DNA of 36,434 nt from Clostridiales bacterium Firm_16 (GCA_001604185.1 LVAV01000010.1:1-36434), one strand, 5' to 3'. Counted from the stretch's first letter, positions 24,464 to 32,977 are shown. Translations and numbers: made by a program. Notes: a model not told the origin generated them from the sequence alone.

Positions 24464-24958
24464 TCAGTGTTGAAAATCGGAACCATCACACGGATAATCA
24501 AACGTAGTCCTTCCGTCCTTCAGCGTGGCACCGGTCTCAATCAAATCCAGAAGCTTCTTTCGAGAAATACCGAATACGTCGGCGCACTGTCGAAGAGATT
24601 TGAATGTGGTGGGTTCATGGATCCCGTCGTAGGCGATGACAGGTTGTTCATCCTGTTTCCCTGCTTTCCATCCAAAAGGCTCGACATCCTCCGGAGACAG
24701 TTCCAGCCACTTGCCCTTGCCATCCTTCACGATGATCAGAGTCCCGAAGAGCTTCATCCCTGCCAGAGTACGATTGTACAGTCGATCCTTTTTCTCCGCC
24801 TCTGAATCATAGAGAACCATGAGGCGGTGTGGCAGTTTCAGTTGGGAAATGTCTCCTCCGATGATATGCTTGAACGTGTCCAGAGAATTTCGCACCTCTT
24901 TGAATGTCAATTCTTTCCCGGGACCGACGATGCCGATTCTCATGATGTATGTCCCCAT
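24464..24958 (-). CDS. Conserved phage protein with DUF3846-like N-terminus
   Basis: The 164-residue protein starts GKELTFKEVRNSLDTFKHII, with later DISQLKLPHRLMVLYDSEAEKKDRLYNRTLAG. This resembles the DUF3846 pattern of a short beta/alpha domain followed by NR-x-LAG. The C-terminal part (FKSLRQCADVFGISRKKLLDLIE) looks like a small HTH of homing-endonuclease type. It lies in the replication block, 12 bp after VRR-NUC. Function is unknown. Confidence 0.6.
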   Translation of the reverse strand: MGTYIMRIGIVGPGKELTFKEVRNSLDTFKHIIGGDISQLKLPHRLMVLYDSEAEKKDRLYNRTLAGMKLFGTLIIVKDGKGKWLELSPEDVEPFGWKAGKQDEQPVIAYDGIHEPTTFKSLRQCADVFGISRKKLLDLIETGATLKDGRTTFDYPCDGSDFQH

Positions 24959-24970
24959 AGCAACCCCCTG

Positions 24971-25321
24971 TCAGTTGATTTTCATCGAATGCTGATCCAG
25001 ATACTCCTGCACGTCTTTCACACTCCGGACGACCACATACTCAACACCGTAGTTCTGGCATCGATACTGGAAATGTTTCTGCCGCTCCGACTGCACTCCG
25101 TCAGGAGTCTTCACCTCGACGTATCCGATCCCCCAAGGCCACCAGACCACCAGGTCGGCAACGCCGGGCTTCAGCCCCATGGTGATAAGTTGCCCAGTTC
25201 TGACGGCCGCGCCGCTGCCCCCGCCGGCTCCCTCGTTCGGCACGGAATGACAATAGACACTCCGGCTCTGGAGGTACTTCACAATCTCTGACTGAATCTG
25301 CGCTTCGGATTTATTCTTCAT
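24971..25321 (-). CDS. VRR-NUC domain nuclease
   Basis: The 116-residue protein has the full VRR-NUC core: SEAQIQSEIVKYL (acidic E6), GVADLVVW (D56), YVEVKTPDG (E69-x-K71) and QSERQKHFQ. This PD-(D/E)XK family includes junction-resolving nucleases; in phages it probably resolves recombination or replication intermediates before packaging. AGGAG precedes the ATG at 25321. The upstream gap holds the repeat cluster described separately. Confidence 0.9.
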   Translation of the reverse strand: MKNKSEAQIQSEIVKYLQSRSVYCHSVPNEGAGGGSGAAVRTGQLITMGLKPGVADLVVWWPWGIGYVEVKTPDGVQSERQKHFQYRCQNYGVEYVVVRSVKDVQEYLDQHSMKIN

Positions 25322-25352
25322 GGTGTTCTCCTAAAATACCCAAAAATAAAAC

Positions 25353-25516
25353 TGTCCCCAACTATCAATTTCTCTCTCTACAAAACTGCCTGCATCATGG
25401 AGGGGACAATTTGGGGTATATACTACGTATATATCCCCCAAGACTGTCCCCATATCCTAATGCTTTTGCCGAGGGGACAAAATTTTTTTGTCCCCCCTTT
25501 TGTCCCCACTGTCCCC
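25353..25516. repeat. TGTCCCC/GGGGACA heptamer cluster, candidate origin
   Basis: Seven copies of TGTCCCC or its complement start at 25353, 25402 (inverted), 25445, 25473 (inverted), 25489, 25501 and 25510. Two pairs build hairpins: a 10-bp perfect stem GGGGACAAAA/TTTTGTCCCC (25473-25495) and an AT-rich stem with TATATAC/GTATATA (about 25411-25439). The cluster fills the 198-bp gap between the primase-helicase stop and the VRR-NUC gene. Iterons beside AT-rich DNA and next to replication genes suggest an origin or a binding site for a replication initiator. Confidence 0.6.
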
Positions 25517-25519
25517 TTG

Positions 25520-27562
25520 TCATTTTTCAACCTTCTTTTCGAGTTTCAATGCACTAGTCAGCGCATCATCAGTGATGATGAAACCGGCTTGAAATGGTTT
25601 GATTATTTGGGAACGTAACAGCCGTCCGATAAGCCTTGGTTCATTACCATCAAGCATTTTTTTTGCAGATTCGGAACTCGCACCTTGGCTGATAATGAAC
25701 TGCTTCCACCCCGATCTCGTGATATATGGCCGACCTTCTAAATCAAGCTCTCCACAGTCCCGATATGCGGCCTTGAGTTGCGCGATGTCATCGGCGGTTT
25801 TCTTATTCAGTTTCTCCGTACCGGGGCTTCCAGATCCTCGGACGATCACAGCGGATTTTACCGGCTCGCCATCTTCATCAAACCATCCAGTGATTTCCGT
25901 AGACTGGAGCTCCACGTACAACGGGGTGACAGGCTCGGAGTCCTTGACCTTCTTCTGGACAAGCTTGATAGAGCCTCCCTGTTCCCTCTCCACGGAGATT
26001 TCTACATCGAGGGCACCTTTCCATGCCGAGGAGCCTCTTGCCCGGTCTTTCGCATCGCTGGCAAGCCCGGTGTGATGGATGATCAGCACTGTACACTGGA
26101 ACCGCTCCATGAGGAATGTACAGCTGTCCAGGAACCTCTTGGTATCCTGCGCGCTGTTTTCGTCTCCGGACAAAAACCTGTTCAAGGTATCCACGGCGAT
26201 CACTTTCGGTTGCACCCCGGAGGATTCAATGGCGTCGACCGCCAATCGTAGACCTTCCGGCTTGTCCAGGTCGGCAGGTCCTTTCGACAAGACAAAATTC
26301 CCGACCGAATCCACCTGATGGACCTGAGCCCACGCTGCAAGCCTTGCCCGAAGTCCTATATGGCCTTCTCCGCAGAGATATACCACGTCACCTCGTTTCA
26401 CCTTGTTCCCGAACCAATCGGCTTGTCCTGTCGTAATGGATAGCAGCCAGTCCAGTGCGATGAACGTCTTGCCGCTTCCTGATTGGCCGTGGACCATGAC
26501 CAAGGCTTCCTCCTGAAGCCAGTGTTTGATCATCCATGATATGGGGGCCGGCTGGGTCAGTATGGAATCACCCCGTACCAGCCAACGTCGACTGGGAGGC
26601 TCCAGAAGAGACAGCAGGTCATATCCGGCGCATGCGTAGTCGTTCGCATCCATGCCGACGACAGGAGGAAGGATGACTTCGGCTCCGATGGCTTCGGCGG
26701 CGGCTCTCGCCTTGCGTTCGCCGATATGCGACGCCGCGGGATTGTCCGGACGTTCCGGATCGTTGTCTGCCACGATGACGATATGCGCGTCAGGTTGCGC
26801 CATACGTATCTGACGGGCCACAGGCTCGATGTTCCCGGCGTTGTAGGCGATCAGTACCGCATGCCCGGTAGCTTCGAACACGGAGGCTCCAGTGGCGTAT
26901 CCTTCGACGATATAGACCGGCTCTCCCGACACGAAATCACCGAGGATCGTGAAACAACCTTTGTTCACTCCTCCGAACAAGAATTTCTTGTCGCCGTCTT
27001 CAGCTATGAACTCCAGCGTCGACAACGTCCCATCCGATGTGTACAGCGGGGCTACCAGCTTTCCATCCTTCGTCTGTCTGAGCTCATGCGGTCCGATTCG
27101 TTTCTTGATGAGATATGGATGATCAGGAACGGCCGGTAACGATTCTTCCCAGATGCGCTGCGCTTTCGCAGCGGCTTTTTTGGCTTGTAGCAGACGTTCT
27201 TCCTCTCGGACCTTTCGGGCTTCCTCCAGCCTTTCCTGGACTGCGTTTTCTTCCGCCGGCGATAGCTTCCGACCGATATCCGCACGCCAGGTATAGTTCT
27301 CACCGGTACGCCAGTCTCCGTAAGAGCCCGCCGGGATACCGTCAGGATACGCAACGTACCAGCCGGCGTCATCATCCTTCCTGCCACTGGTTGGAAAACG
27401 GTGGAGAAGACCGTCCACACATAGCCCTCCTGGAACAGTATATCCGTCCTTGGACATCGCAAGTCGCAATTGCTCCGCAGGCTCCACCGTTGAGAGGATT
27501 CGGGGAGGAACAAACTTCGAAGTTTTCCGTTGATCATGTAATATTTCCGACAGATTCCCCAT
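25520..27562 (-). CDS. Primase-helicase (Toprim + RepA-like ATPase)
   Basis: The 680-residue protein combines an N-terminal basic region, a Toprim-like primase core (VYIVEGYATG 216-225; IVADNDPE 263-270) and a RepA/RecA-type helicase domain with Walker A GQSGSGKT (359-366), AVDTLNRFL as Walker B and IIHHTGLASDAKDRARGSS. It has a C-terminal winged-helix-like part. It would prime and unwind phage DNA at the fork. A GGGGAAAGG site precedes the ATG at 27562. The repeat cluster directly after its stop suggests a local origin. Confidence 0.9.
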   Translation of the reverse strand: MGNLSEILHDQRKTSKFVPPRILSTVEPAEQLRLAMSKDGYTVPGGLCVDGLLHRFPTSGRKDDDAGWYVAYPDGIPAGSYGDWRTGENYTWRADIGRKLSPAEENAVQERLEEARKVREEERLLQAKKAAAKAQRIWEESLPAVPDHPYLIKKRIGPHELRQTKDGKLVAPLYTSDGTLSTLEFIAEDGDKKFLFGGVNKGCFTILGDFVSGEPVYIVEGYATGASVFEATGHAVLIAYNAGNIEPVARQIRMAQPDAHIVIVADNDPERPDNPAASHIGERKARAAAEAIGAEVILPPVVGMDANDYACAGYDLLSLLEPPSRRWLVRGDSILTQPAPISWMIKHWLQEEALVMVHGQSGSGKTFIALDWLLSITTGQADWFGNKVKRGDVVYLCGEGHIGLRARLAAWAQVHQVDSVGNFVLSKGPADLDKPEGLRLAVDAIESSGVQPKVIAVDTLNRFLSGDENSAQDTKRFLDSCTFLMERFQCTVLIIHHTGLASDAKDRARGSSAWKGALDVEISVEREQGGSIKLVQKKVKDSEPVTPLYVELQSTEITGWFDEDGEPVKSAVIVRGSGSPGTEKLNKKTADDIAQLKAAYRDCGELDLEGRPYITRSGWKQFIISQGASSESAKKMLDGNEPRLIGRLLRSQIIKPFQAGFIITDDALTSALKLEKKVEK

Positions 27563-27573
27563 TTCCTTTCCCC

Positions 27574-27765
27574 TTAGAACGGTATGCCGTCTTCACTGCT
27601 CCAGTCTTTGCAAGCATCCAAGTTTTCCGCGAATTCACGGGGCGGTACTGCATTGAACTTGGTACATACTCCATCTTTGTCATAATGTTCACAGGTATGG
27701 CAGCACTTCGGGATACCCGTCATAATCCGCCAAAGTCTCACGATTTCCGGTTCCGGATGTCTCAT
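27574..27765 (-). CDS. Small Cys-rich phage protein
   Basis: The 63-residue protein carries CCHTCEHYDKDGVCTKFNAV, with a later Cys in LDACKDW. The C-x2-C-x7-C spacing suggests a zinc-binding or disulfide-free metal site. It resembles the Cys-rich protein at 30657-30836 (CKDCQYC...LCMKFN...SCTEY), so the two may be paralogous. GAGGTGAG precedes the ATG. Function is unknown. Confidence 0.75.
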   Translation of the reverse strand: MRHPEPEIVRLWRIMTGIPKCCHTCEHYDKDGVCTKFNAVPPREFAENLDACKDWSSEDGIPF

Positions 27766-27768
27766 TTC

Positions 27769-28074
27769 TCACCTCTCGCAATCTGGCTGTTCTGTGACCG
27801 GCATATCCAGTTCCTTTGCAATGAGGATTTCCAGCCGAGCACCCCGGCTGTCTCTCCAGCCATGAAGCGCATAGACTTCATCTGCGATCAGTAGCGCGGC
27901 GATGTCACGACGCATGTAGTCTATCCACGAAGAATCTGCCGGATGATATATGGCGTGCGGGTTGATGACGCAATAGCCCTGCTTACGAAGAAGGGCTTCA
28001 GCCGCTTCGAATGACTCGACATTGCCATCGGGCATACCCGAAATAGGTCCTGAAATATAGACAGTCTTTTTCAT
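27769..28074 (-). CDS. DUF4406-type nucleoside deoxyribosyltransferase-like protein
   Basis: The 101-residue protein has the family signature KTVYISGPISGMPDGNVESF (GPI-GMP loop), INPHAIYHP, YMRRDIAALLIADEVYALHGW and SRGARLEILIA with the probable catalytic Glu. Relatives resemble nucleoside 2-deoxyribosyltransferases, and in phages are thought to adjust nucleotide pools or DNA modification. It overlaps the helicase end by 4 bp. Confidence 0.85.
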   Translation of the reverse strand: MKKTVYISGPISGMPDGNVESFEAAEALLRKQGYCVINPHAIYHPADSSWIDYMRRDIAALLIADEVYALHGWRDSRGARLEILIAKELDMPVTEQPDCER

Positions 28075-29684
28075 GTTCGCACCTTTATTCCCTGGACCGG
28101 CCAGAAGCGGTCCATGACTTGAAAGAACTTCCCGTCCTTTTTGTATTCGATTGCATAGGGGGCCTCCGCCGCGGTCAACGCGTCACACAAGGCCTCCGTC
28201 GTCGGTTGCATCAGGGATACATGGCAATGGTCCGCTATGCGTTTGAGACGCGCCATGGCTCTCTGTGAGACTCCGCCTGTATGGAAAATGCAGAAGTATT
28301 CCCTGATGATCGGGTCCGACAGCTTGCCGTAGTAGGTGCACATCAGCATCTCTTTTTCACTCTTGGCCCCTACATGCACCGACCATTTCCATTGCGTGAG
28401 GGTCATCATCTTACCCTCTATTCCCATGATATCATCATTCCGGAGCCGGTATGTTTCCTTCTCTTTCTTCGGCCATTCATAACCGCAGGCCGGGCATGTC
28501 ATCACCGACGCATGAACGATCTCATCGCACTCGGGACAGAGTTTGCTGGGAGCCACCCCGCCCTTTCCTTTCTTTCCGGGGATGTTCACGTCAGTTATCG
28601 GACCATGCTGCTCGATCACCCCGGCGAAGTCCAGGACAAGGCAGTCTCCGCCGTGGCTCTTCAGCCTCATGCCCCGGCCTACCATCTGCAGATACAGACC
28701 CGGGCTCATGGTGGGTCGCATCATGACGATGAGGTCTATGTCCGGATAATCGAAGCCCGTAGTCAGGACATTGGCGTTCGTCAGCGCCTTGATACGGCCG
28801 GCTTTGAAATCTTCGATGATCCTGTCTCGTTCAGCTTGCGGGGTGTCTCCCGTGACACACTCGGCTACCACGTCTTCTTCCAGGAGAATATCCCGGACAT
28901 GTCTGGCATGTTCGACACCGGTGCAGAAAAACAACCATGCCTTACGGTCACCGGCCCGGGATATCACTTCCTTGACAACCGCCTCACTCGTCTCCTGGAC
29001 GTCCACGGCCTTCTGCAGCTCATGCTCGATGAATTCCCCACCCCGTTTGCCCACGCCCTCTGTAGACAGTTTTGCCTTAGTCACCTTGGACCGTAGCAGC
29101 GCGAGATAGCCTTCTGCCTGCAGTTCCTTGATAGAAGTCGACTCGATGAGCGGAGAGGAGAATAAAGCGGGTTTGTCGGTGATCAGTCCATGGCCAAGTC
29201 GAAAGGGAGTCGCCGTGAGCCCGATGACACGGAGCTTCGGGTTCCTTTCTTTCAATGCATCCAGGAATACTCGGTAGCTTCCCTGATCCTTGTGTGATAT
29301 GAGATGGCATTCGTCGACGATGACCAGATCCATGAAACCCACTTCGTCGGCTTTCCTCCAGATGCTCTGGATCCCTGCGAACGTGATGGCGTATTCGAGT
29401 TCTTTCTTACCTAGCCCGGCGCTGTAGATTCCCATCGGGGCAAACGGCCAGATGTTCACCAGAGCCCTGGCATCCTGTTCTATAAGCTCCCTGACATGCG
29501 TCAGGATGAGAATGCGGGTCTGTGGCCAGGACGTGAGGGCTTCTTCACAGAACTTTGCCAGTATGACACTTTTCCCGGAGCCTGTGGGCAGGACTATGCA
29601 CGGGTTCCCGGAGTGAGCCGGGAACCATGCATAGAGATCATCGATCGCCTTGCGCTGGTAGGGACGGAGATTCATTTCTGACAT
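28071..29684 (-). CDS. SF2 DEAD/DEAH-type DNA helicase with zinc ribbon
   Basis: The 537-residue protein has Q-like LRPYQRKAIDDLY, Walker A PTGSGKS (33-39), DECH (124-127), GLTATPFRL (155-163) and motif VI QMVGRGMRL in the C-terminal RecA fold. A CPECDEI...CPACGYEW zinc ribbon follows, then a C-terminal domain. It is of the RAD25/SSL2-like group common in phage replication blocks beside primase-helicases and Sak4. It probably serves recombination or fork restart. ATG at 29684, with a weak site. Confidence 0.9.
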   Translation of the reverse strand: MSEMNLRPYQRKAIDDLYAWFPAHSGNPCIVLPTGSGKSVILAKFCEEALTSWPQTRILILTHVRELIEQDARALVNIWPFAPMGIYSAGLGKKELEYAITFAGIQSIWRKADEVGFMDLVIVDECHLISHKDQGSYRVFLDALKERNPKLRVIGLTATPFRLGHGLITDKPALFSSPLIESTSIKELQAEGYLALLRSKVTKAKLSTEGVGKRGGEFIEHELQKAVDVQETSEAVVKEVISRAGDRKAWLFFCTGVEHARHVRDILLEEDVVAECVTGDTPQAERDRIIEDFKAGRIKALTNANVLTTGFDYPDIDLIVMMRPTMSPGLYLQMVGRGMRLKSHGGDCLVLDFAGVIEQHGPITDVNIPGKKGKGGVAPSKLCPECDEIVHASVMTCPACGYEWPKKEKETYRLRNDDIMGIEGKMMTLTQWKWSVHVGAKSEKEMLMCTYYGKLSDPIIREYFCIFHTGGVSQRAMARLKRIADHCHVSLMQPTTEALCDALTAAEAPYAIEYKKDGKFFQVMDRFWPVQGIKVRT

Positions 29685-29688
29685 AGGG

Positions 29689-29943
29689 TCATTCCGTCAG
29701 CTTCTTCTGGTCGCCGATCAACTGTCTAGGAACTCTGCCTTCCGTCTCGTCATTGGCATTGAGTTTCGTCGCTGCAAGTATCGCATTAGCGACGCCTACG
29801 ACCTGACTGGCCAGTCCAGTCATTGCTTTAGCCCTGGAAATCTCCTGGTTCAATTCCTCTTGACTTAGTTCATCATCGTTCAACCGCTCAAGTTGCATGA
29901 ACAGATGGTCGTTCAAATCCAGCAGTGTGTTCTTAGTTCCCAT
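29689..29943 (-). CDS. Conserved small phage protein, helical
   Basis: The 84-residue protein carries LNDHLFMQLERLNDDELSQE and EISRAKAMTGLASQVVGVAN, two helices typical of a widespread phage family found near replication genes (similar to Mu-like hypothetical proteins). AAGGAG precedes the ATG at 29943, which overlaps the HNH gene end by 11 bp. Function is unknown. Confidence 0.75.
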   Translation of the reverse strand: MGTKNTLLDLNDHLFMQLERLNDDELSQEELNQEISRAKAMTGLASQVVGVANAILAATKLNANDETEGRVPRQLIGDQKKLTE

Positions 29944-30664
29944 TTTCTTTTTTCTCCTTCTTTGTCGTCATGGCTTTTAATTTCGATATCGCTACGCCAG
30001 TCTTCGTGAGGTCGGGATCATCAAATCTAAAACCCGATTTGTTCAATATTCCGTTTTCCTCCTTCGAAATCAGAGCGAGGTTGTCCAAGGCACAGTTCTG
30101 AGGATTTCCGTCCAGAAACGTAATGAACATTCCGGAAGGAATCTTGCCGTGGGCTTCCTCCCACACAAGGCGTTGTTTTTGTCTGCACTTATTAGGCTCC
30201 GCGACCTTGACCCAGACATAGCCGTCTTTGTGAACGACTTCTGAACCTACCGGTCGTGAATTATGTGGCCTGTGGCCTTTCTTGAAACATGTTCTTCTGC
30301 AGGACTTCTGGCTTTCCGGTTCCATGAAGTCATCCCAGCTCTTACCTTTATTGGCCGGAGAGGAACCTTTCTCGAACCTTCCTGTAAGCCCGCTGTTGAG
30401 ATGATGATTCTTGTAATATGACAGGATTTGACGCTCGGTAATCGCTAAACGAAATTTTTTGTTGATGGCGGAAGCCATCGCCTTATGAGATATGCCCTTA
30501 TGATTGTCTCTGATGAACTCACATACATCAGGAATGAAAGGAGGGCGGAGGATGGGGCTGGTCGCCTGTTCTATGGTCAATCCCCTTTTTAATCTTGCCC
30601 GCACCGTTTCAGTCTTAAGTCCGGCGGATTCGGCAAGGAGGGTGATTCGAGATTTCTTACGCAT
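29933..30664 (-). CDS. HNH homing-type endonuclease
   Basis: The 243-residue protein has an N-terminal HTH-like section (ITLLAESAGLKTETVRARLK), a second one (GISHKAMASAINKKFRLAITERQI), then the HNH core RFEKGSSPANKGKSW, CRRTCFKKGHRPHNSRPVGS, DGYVWVKV, RLVWEEAHGKIPSGMFITFLDGN and CALDNLALI. The start at 30664 (AAGGA upstream) is chosen because the stop of the Cys-rich gene overlaps it; the frame runs further up to 30733 but that part lies inside the other gene. It may be a free-standing homing nuclease. Confidence 0.85.
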   Translation of the reverse strand: MRKKSRITLLAESAGLKTETVRARLKRGLTIEQATSPILRPPFIPDVCEFIRDNHKGISHKAMASAINKKFRLAITERQILSYYKNHHLNSGLTGRFEKGSSPANKGKSWDDFMEPESQKSCRRTCFKKGHRPHNSRPVGSEVVHKDGYVWVKVAEPNKCRQKQRLVWEEAHGKIPSGMFITFLDGNPQNCALDNLALISKEENGILNKSGFRFDDPDLTKTGVAISKLKAMTTKKEKKENGN

Positions 30665-30836
30665 TCGATTTTCCTTCTTGCTTCTTTTTCCTATATTCTT
30701 CTCGATACTCAGTACATGAGTGATATTCGACATGCGTTATTCCTTCATTGAACTTCATGCACAGCCCATAGTCCTTCGCTTGATTCACAATGATGCAGTA
30801 CTGGCAATCTTTGCAGTACCCGATTTTCAATTCCAT
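30657..30836 (-). CDS. Small Cys-rich phage protein (CxxCxxC)
   Basis: The 59-residue frame MELKIGYCKDCQYCIIVNQA carries C8-x2-C11-x2-C14, then C26 in LCMKFN and C41 in SCTEY. A basic tail follows. The set of Cys suggests a metal-binding fold related to the protein at 27574-27765. Its ATG sits inside the last codons of the PD-(D/E)XK gene, with GGTGAT upstream, and its stop overlaps the HNH start, so it is translationally coupled at both ends. Confidence 0.7.
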   Translation of the reverse strand: MELKIGYCKDCQYCIIVNQAKDYGLCMKFNEGITHVEYHSCTEYREEYRKKKQEGKSNA

Positions 30837-31849
30837 GAGATCACCATCCCGTTGAAGTATTTGCAGACCAGCCCGACGACGTCATCGAAGGGGCCGCCAT
30901 CCAGTAGCGTTTTGGACGGATAGCCTTTTTCGCCGTTTTTCACCGGACGGCCATCGATCAGATAGACGGCGTTCCACCGGTCGGACGCATCCTGATCGAT
31001 CGGCCAAGGCACGAGGTCAGGATGCAACACATGAGATTGGCACCCCTCATATTGATATGGCACAGGGATGTTGTCCTGCCATTTCTCACAATAGAACGTA
31101 CCGTCCTTCCGGGGTGTGGCATGGGCGCAAGTGCGGCAATTGACTTCCATGGTCTTCTTTGTGTTGTAGCAGAAGTCGAACGCCTGGCATCCCATACAAG
31201 TGAGGCATGAAGAGTCCGTAGAGCATGGAGGAGGAAGACGATTCTCCAAAGACAGCCGTTTACCTCTCAGGATAAGCTTGTCAGCGTGGTCAGGATCGAG
31301 TCGGACACGCTCGGTGTACATCCGGTCGTCATCCTTGCATACGGCCACATACAGAGCCCGTTGGTAGCCTGTGGCACGCATATAGCATTGCATCTGGGCG
31401 TAGTGCATCGGCTTGGAAATCCGGACACCCTCTTTCTCCAGCTTGTTGAAGGAATTCGAGGAATGTGTCTTGATCTCCAACACATGTATTGTCTTGGGAG
31501 CTTCGATGACACCCGAATAGATCACCCCGTCCATGTTGCCTTCGACGAATCCTCCGGCATAGACGGTACGCTGATGGTCCCCTGTCTCCCTGACATCCAT
31601 ACCGATCTCCCTCAGGTCGGAAACCACTACGGCTTCTTCATTCTGCCCCCGCCGGAAGAGGCGTAGCATACGGCCGTTGAAATGCTGGGTGACCGCCCAA
31701 CGGAACTGGAGCCACAGCCACCGGTCGCATTCATGTCCGATGGATGAAATTCCGAAATATGGCCGAGGCTTGTTCAGCTTCGCCAATTCTTCATGGTGCC
31801 TATCTATGCGGGAGACAATAGTATCCCGGGGTTCAGGTAATTTGCTCAT
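30827..31849 (-). CDS. PD-(D/E)XK exonuclease-like protein (Cas4/RecB-like)
   Basis: The 340-residue protein has GISSIGHECDRWLWLQFRW (33-51) with Cys41, D107 in EGNMDGVI, E125-x-K127 in VLEIKTHSS and QMQCYM (152-157). A Cys-rich stretch follows (SSCLTCMGCQAFDFC, NCRTCAHATP, FYCEKW), probably an Fe-S or zinc-binding region as in Cas4/AddB-type nucleases. It likely processes DNA ends for Sak4-mediated annealing. The ATG at 31849 follows AGGAG by 6 nt; a longer frame to 31894 runs back through tRNA-like element A and is rejected. Confidence 0.85.
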   Translation of the reverse strand: MSKLPEPRDTIVSRIDRHHEELAKLNKPRPYFGISSIGHECDRWLWLQFRWAVTQHFNGRMLRLFRRGQNEEAVVVSDLREIGMDVRETGDHQRTVYAGGFVEGNMDGVIYSGVIEAPKTIHVLEIKTHSSNSFNKLEKEGVRISKPMHYAQMQCYMRATGYQRALYVAVCKDDDRMYTERVRLDPDHADKLILRGKRLSLENRLPPPCSTDSSCLTCMGCQAFDFCYNTKKTMEVNCRTCAHATPRKDGTFYCEKWQDNIPVPYQYEGCQSHVLHPDLVPWPIDQDASDRWNAVYLIDGRPVKNGEKGYPSKTLLDGGPFDDVVGLVCKYFNGMVISWN

Positions 31850-31863
31850 TCTGTCTCCTAAAA

Positions 31864-31907
31864 GGTACCTGGAGGAATCGAACCTCCAGATCACGCACCA
31901 ACGTACC
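31864..31907 (-). ncRNA. tRNA-like element A (acceptor/T-arm minihelix)
   Basis: On the minus strand GGTAC (31907-31903) pairs with GTACC (31868-31864), and CTGGAGG pairs with CCTCCAG around TTCGATT, a standard T-loop. The two stems stack to 12 bp, the length of a tRNA acceptor plus T arm. Only 13 nt replace the D and anticodon arms. It fills the gap between two genes: its first base is the last base of the upstream stop, and its 3' end is 4 nt before the AGGAG of the nuclease gene. It is probably not a decoding tRNA; it may be an RNase P/RNase Z processing signal. Confidence 0.6.
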
Positions 31908-32356
31908 TATTCTTCGTCCGCGAAAAGTTCCTGCTGAGATCGCTTGCCGTCGACGAAGAGCTCTGCTTCTTCCAATGCTTTCTCAACCAAAGCCATCTCC
32001 GCCTTGGTCAGGATGTCCGGATAGTTGGATGGATCATCTCCTTCCGATACATAGTCGGCATCCCGCATCTTGCCCGTGTGCATCTTGTGATGGACGTTCT
32101 TGGCCGTGTAGATCCCCATAATCTTGTACCAGGCTCCTCCCTTGTCCTCCTTGGATTCCAACCCGTTCACTTTCAGGAGAGCCGTCTTGTCCTCCATCTC
32201 CAACCGATTGGCGAAGATACTTTTCAATGAGTTCAAGGCTCCCGTAAAGTCAGTGGACGGTTCGTCCTGGTTGATATTGACCTTGAAATCTCCGGCATCC
32301 GTGGAGAAATCAACCTCGGTCCCTCGTTCGGTCATTAGAATTCTCTTGATATCCAC
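31907..32356 (-). CDS. Conserved acidic phage protein of the recombination block
   Basis: The 149-residue protein (start MDIKRILMTERGTEVDFSTD) lies between the intraoperon terminator and element A. It is acidic, with DFKVNINQDEPSTDFTGALN and a C-terminal helix (AEMALVEKALEEAELFVDGK). The start is a GTG at 32356 with AAGGAG 6 nt upstream; an ATG two bases earlier is out of frame. No family is recognised. Position among Sak4, DUF669 and nuclease genes suggests a recombination accessory role. Confidence 0.65.
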   Translation of the reverse strand: MDIKRILMTERGTEVDFSTDAGDFKVNINQDEPSTDFTGALNSLKSIFANRLEMEDKTALLKVNGLESKEDKGGAWYKIMGIYTAKNVHHKMHTGKMRDADYVSEGDDPSNYPDILTKAEMALVEKALEEAELFVDGKRSQQELFADEE

Positions 32357-32370
32357 ATCGTTCTCCTTCT

Positions 32371-32394
32371 AAAAAGCCCCAGCGGAACTGGGGC
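32371..32394 (-). terminator. Intraoperon rho-independent terminator
   Basis: Minus strand: GCCCCAG pairs perfectly with CTGGGGC around TTCCG and is followed by TTTTT. It lies in the short gap between the DUF669 gene and the next gene of the same operon. It can only be bypassed by leaky reading or antitermination. Confidence 0.8.
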
Positions 32395-32404
32395 CATAAA
32401 AATG

Positions 32405-32977
32405 CTACCTCCAGGGAGCTTTCCCAGGCGATCCTGCTGCGGTCTGTGGCCTTGGAGCCGGTGGCGTGGTCTGCCGAGGGGATGCCGGGGTGGATTGCGG
32501 GCGTCCGGAAAATACAGACGGACGTGCGGAACAAAACGCTGCAGGCGGCTGTACGGTCCCAGTCTGCGGGATGGTTCCGCTTGCGGCCCTAAACTCCTTA
32601 ATGTTGTTCCGCTGTTCATATCCTTCCTGGGGCTTCTCCAGTCCTACCTTGATCTCAACAGTCGCGTTCAGCAGTTCGTCGGAATCCTCGATGGCCGGCA
32701 GACTGGCGGCGGCCAACAATGACCGCAGCGTCCCCAGGCCGATCTCCTCAGCCTTTTGGGAATTGTTCCGGATGTTGATCTTCTCGAAGATGATCCGCCC
32801 GACGTACTCCGGACCTACCACCGTGAACTGCAGGTCGATGTAAGTACCGGTTCCGTCCTTCGTCGCCTTGACATCACTGGATGTGATGGTGGCCAGATAC
32901 CAGCCGATAGGGATGGGATCGAATGAAGTCGCCTCAGGGAGTGATTCCCGATCGTACCTCTGTCCTAAAGTTGCCAT
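32405..32977 (-). CDS. DUF669 phage protein (SSB-like)
   Basis: The 190-residue protein has ATSFDPIPIGWYLATITSSD, GTYIDLQFTVVGPEYVGRII and EIGLGTLRSLLAAASLP, the DUF669 core, with an OB-like beta layout. The C-terminus is Pro/Ala/Gln-rich and disordered, as in single-strand binding proteins. DUF669 genes accompany Sak4-type ATPases and probably bind ssDNA during annealing. GAGGAAAAC precedes the ATG at 32977, which overlaps the Sak4-like gene end nearly exactly. Confidence 0.85.
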   Translation of the reverse strand: MATLGQRYDRESLPEATSFDPIPIGWYLATITSSDVKATKDGTGTYIDLQFTVVGPEYVGRIIFEKINIRNNSQKAEEIGLGTLRSLLAAASLPAIEDSDELLNATVEIKVGLEKPQEGYEQRNNIKEFRAASGTIPQTGTVQPPAAFCSARPSVFSGRPQSTPASPRQTTPPAPRPQTAAGSPGKAPWR

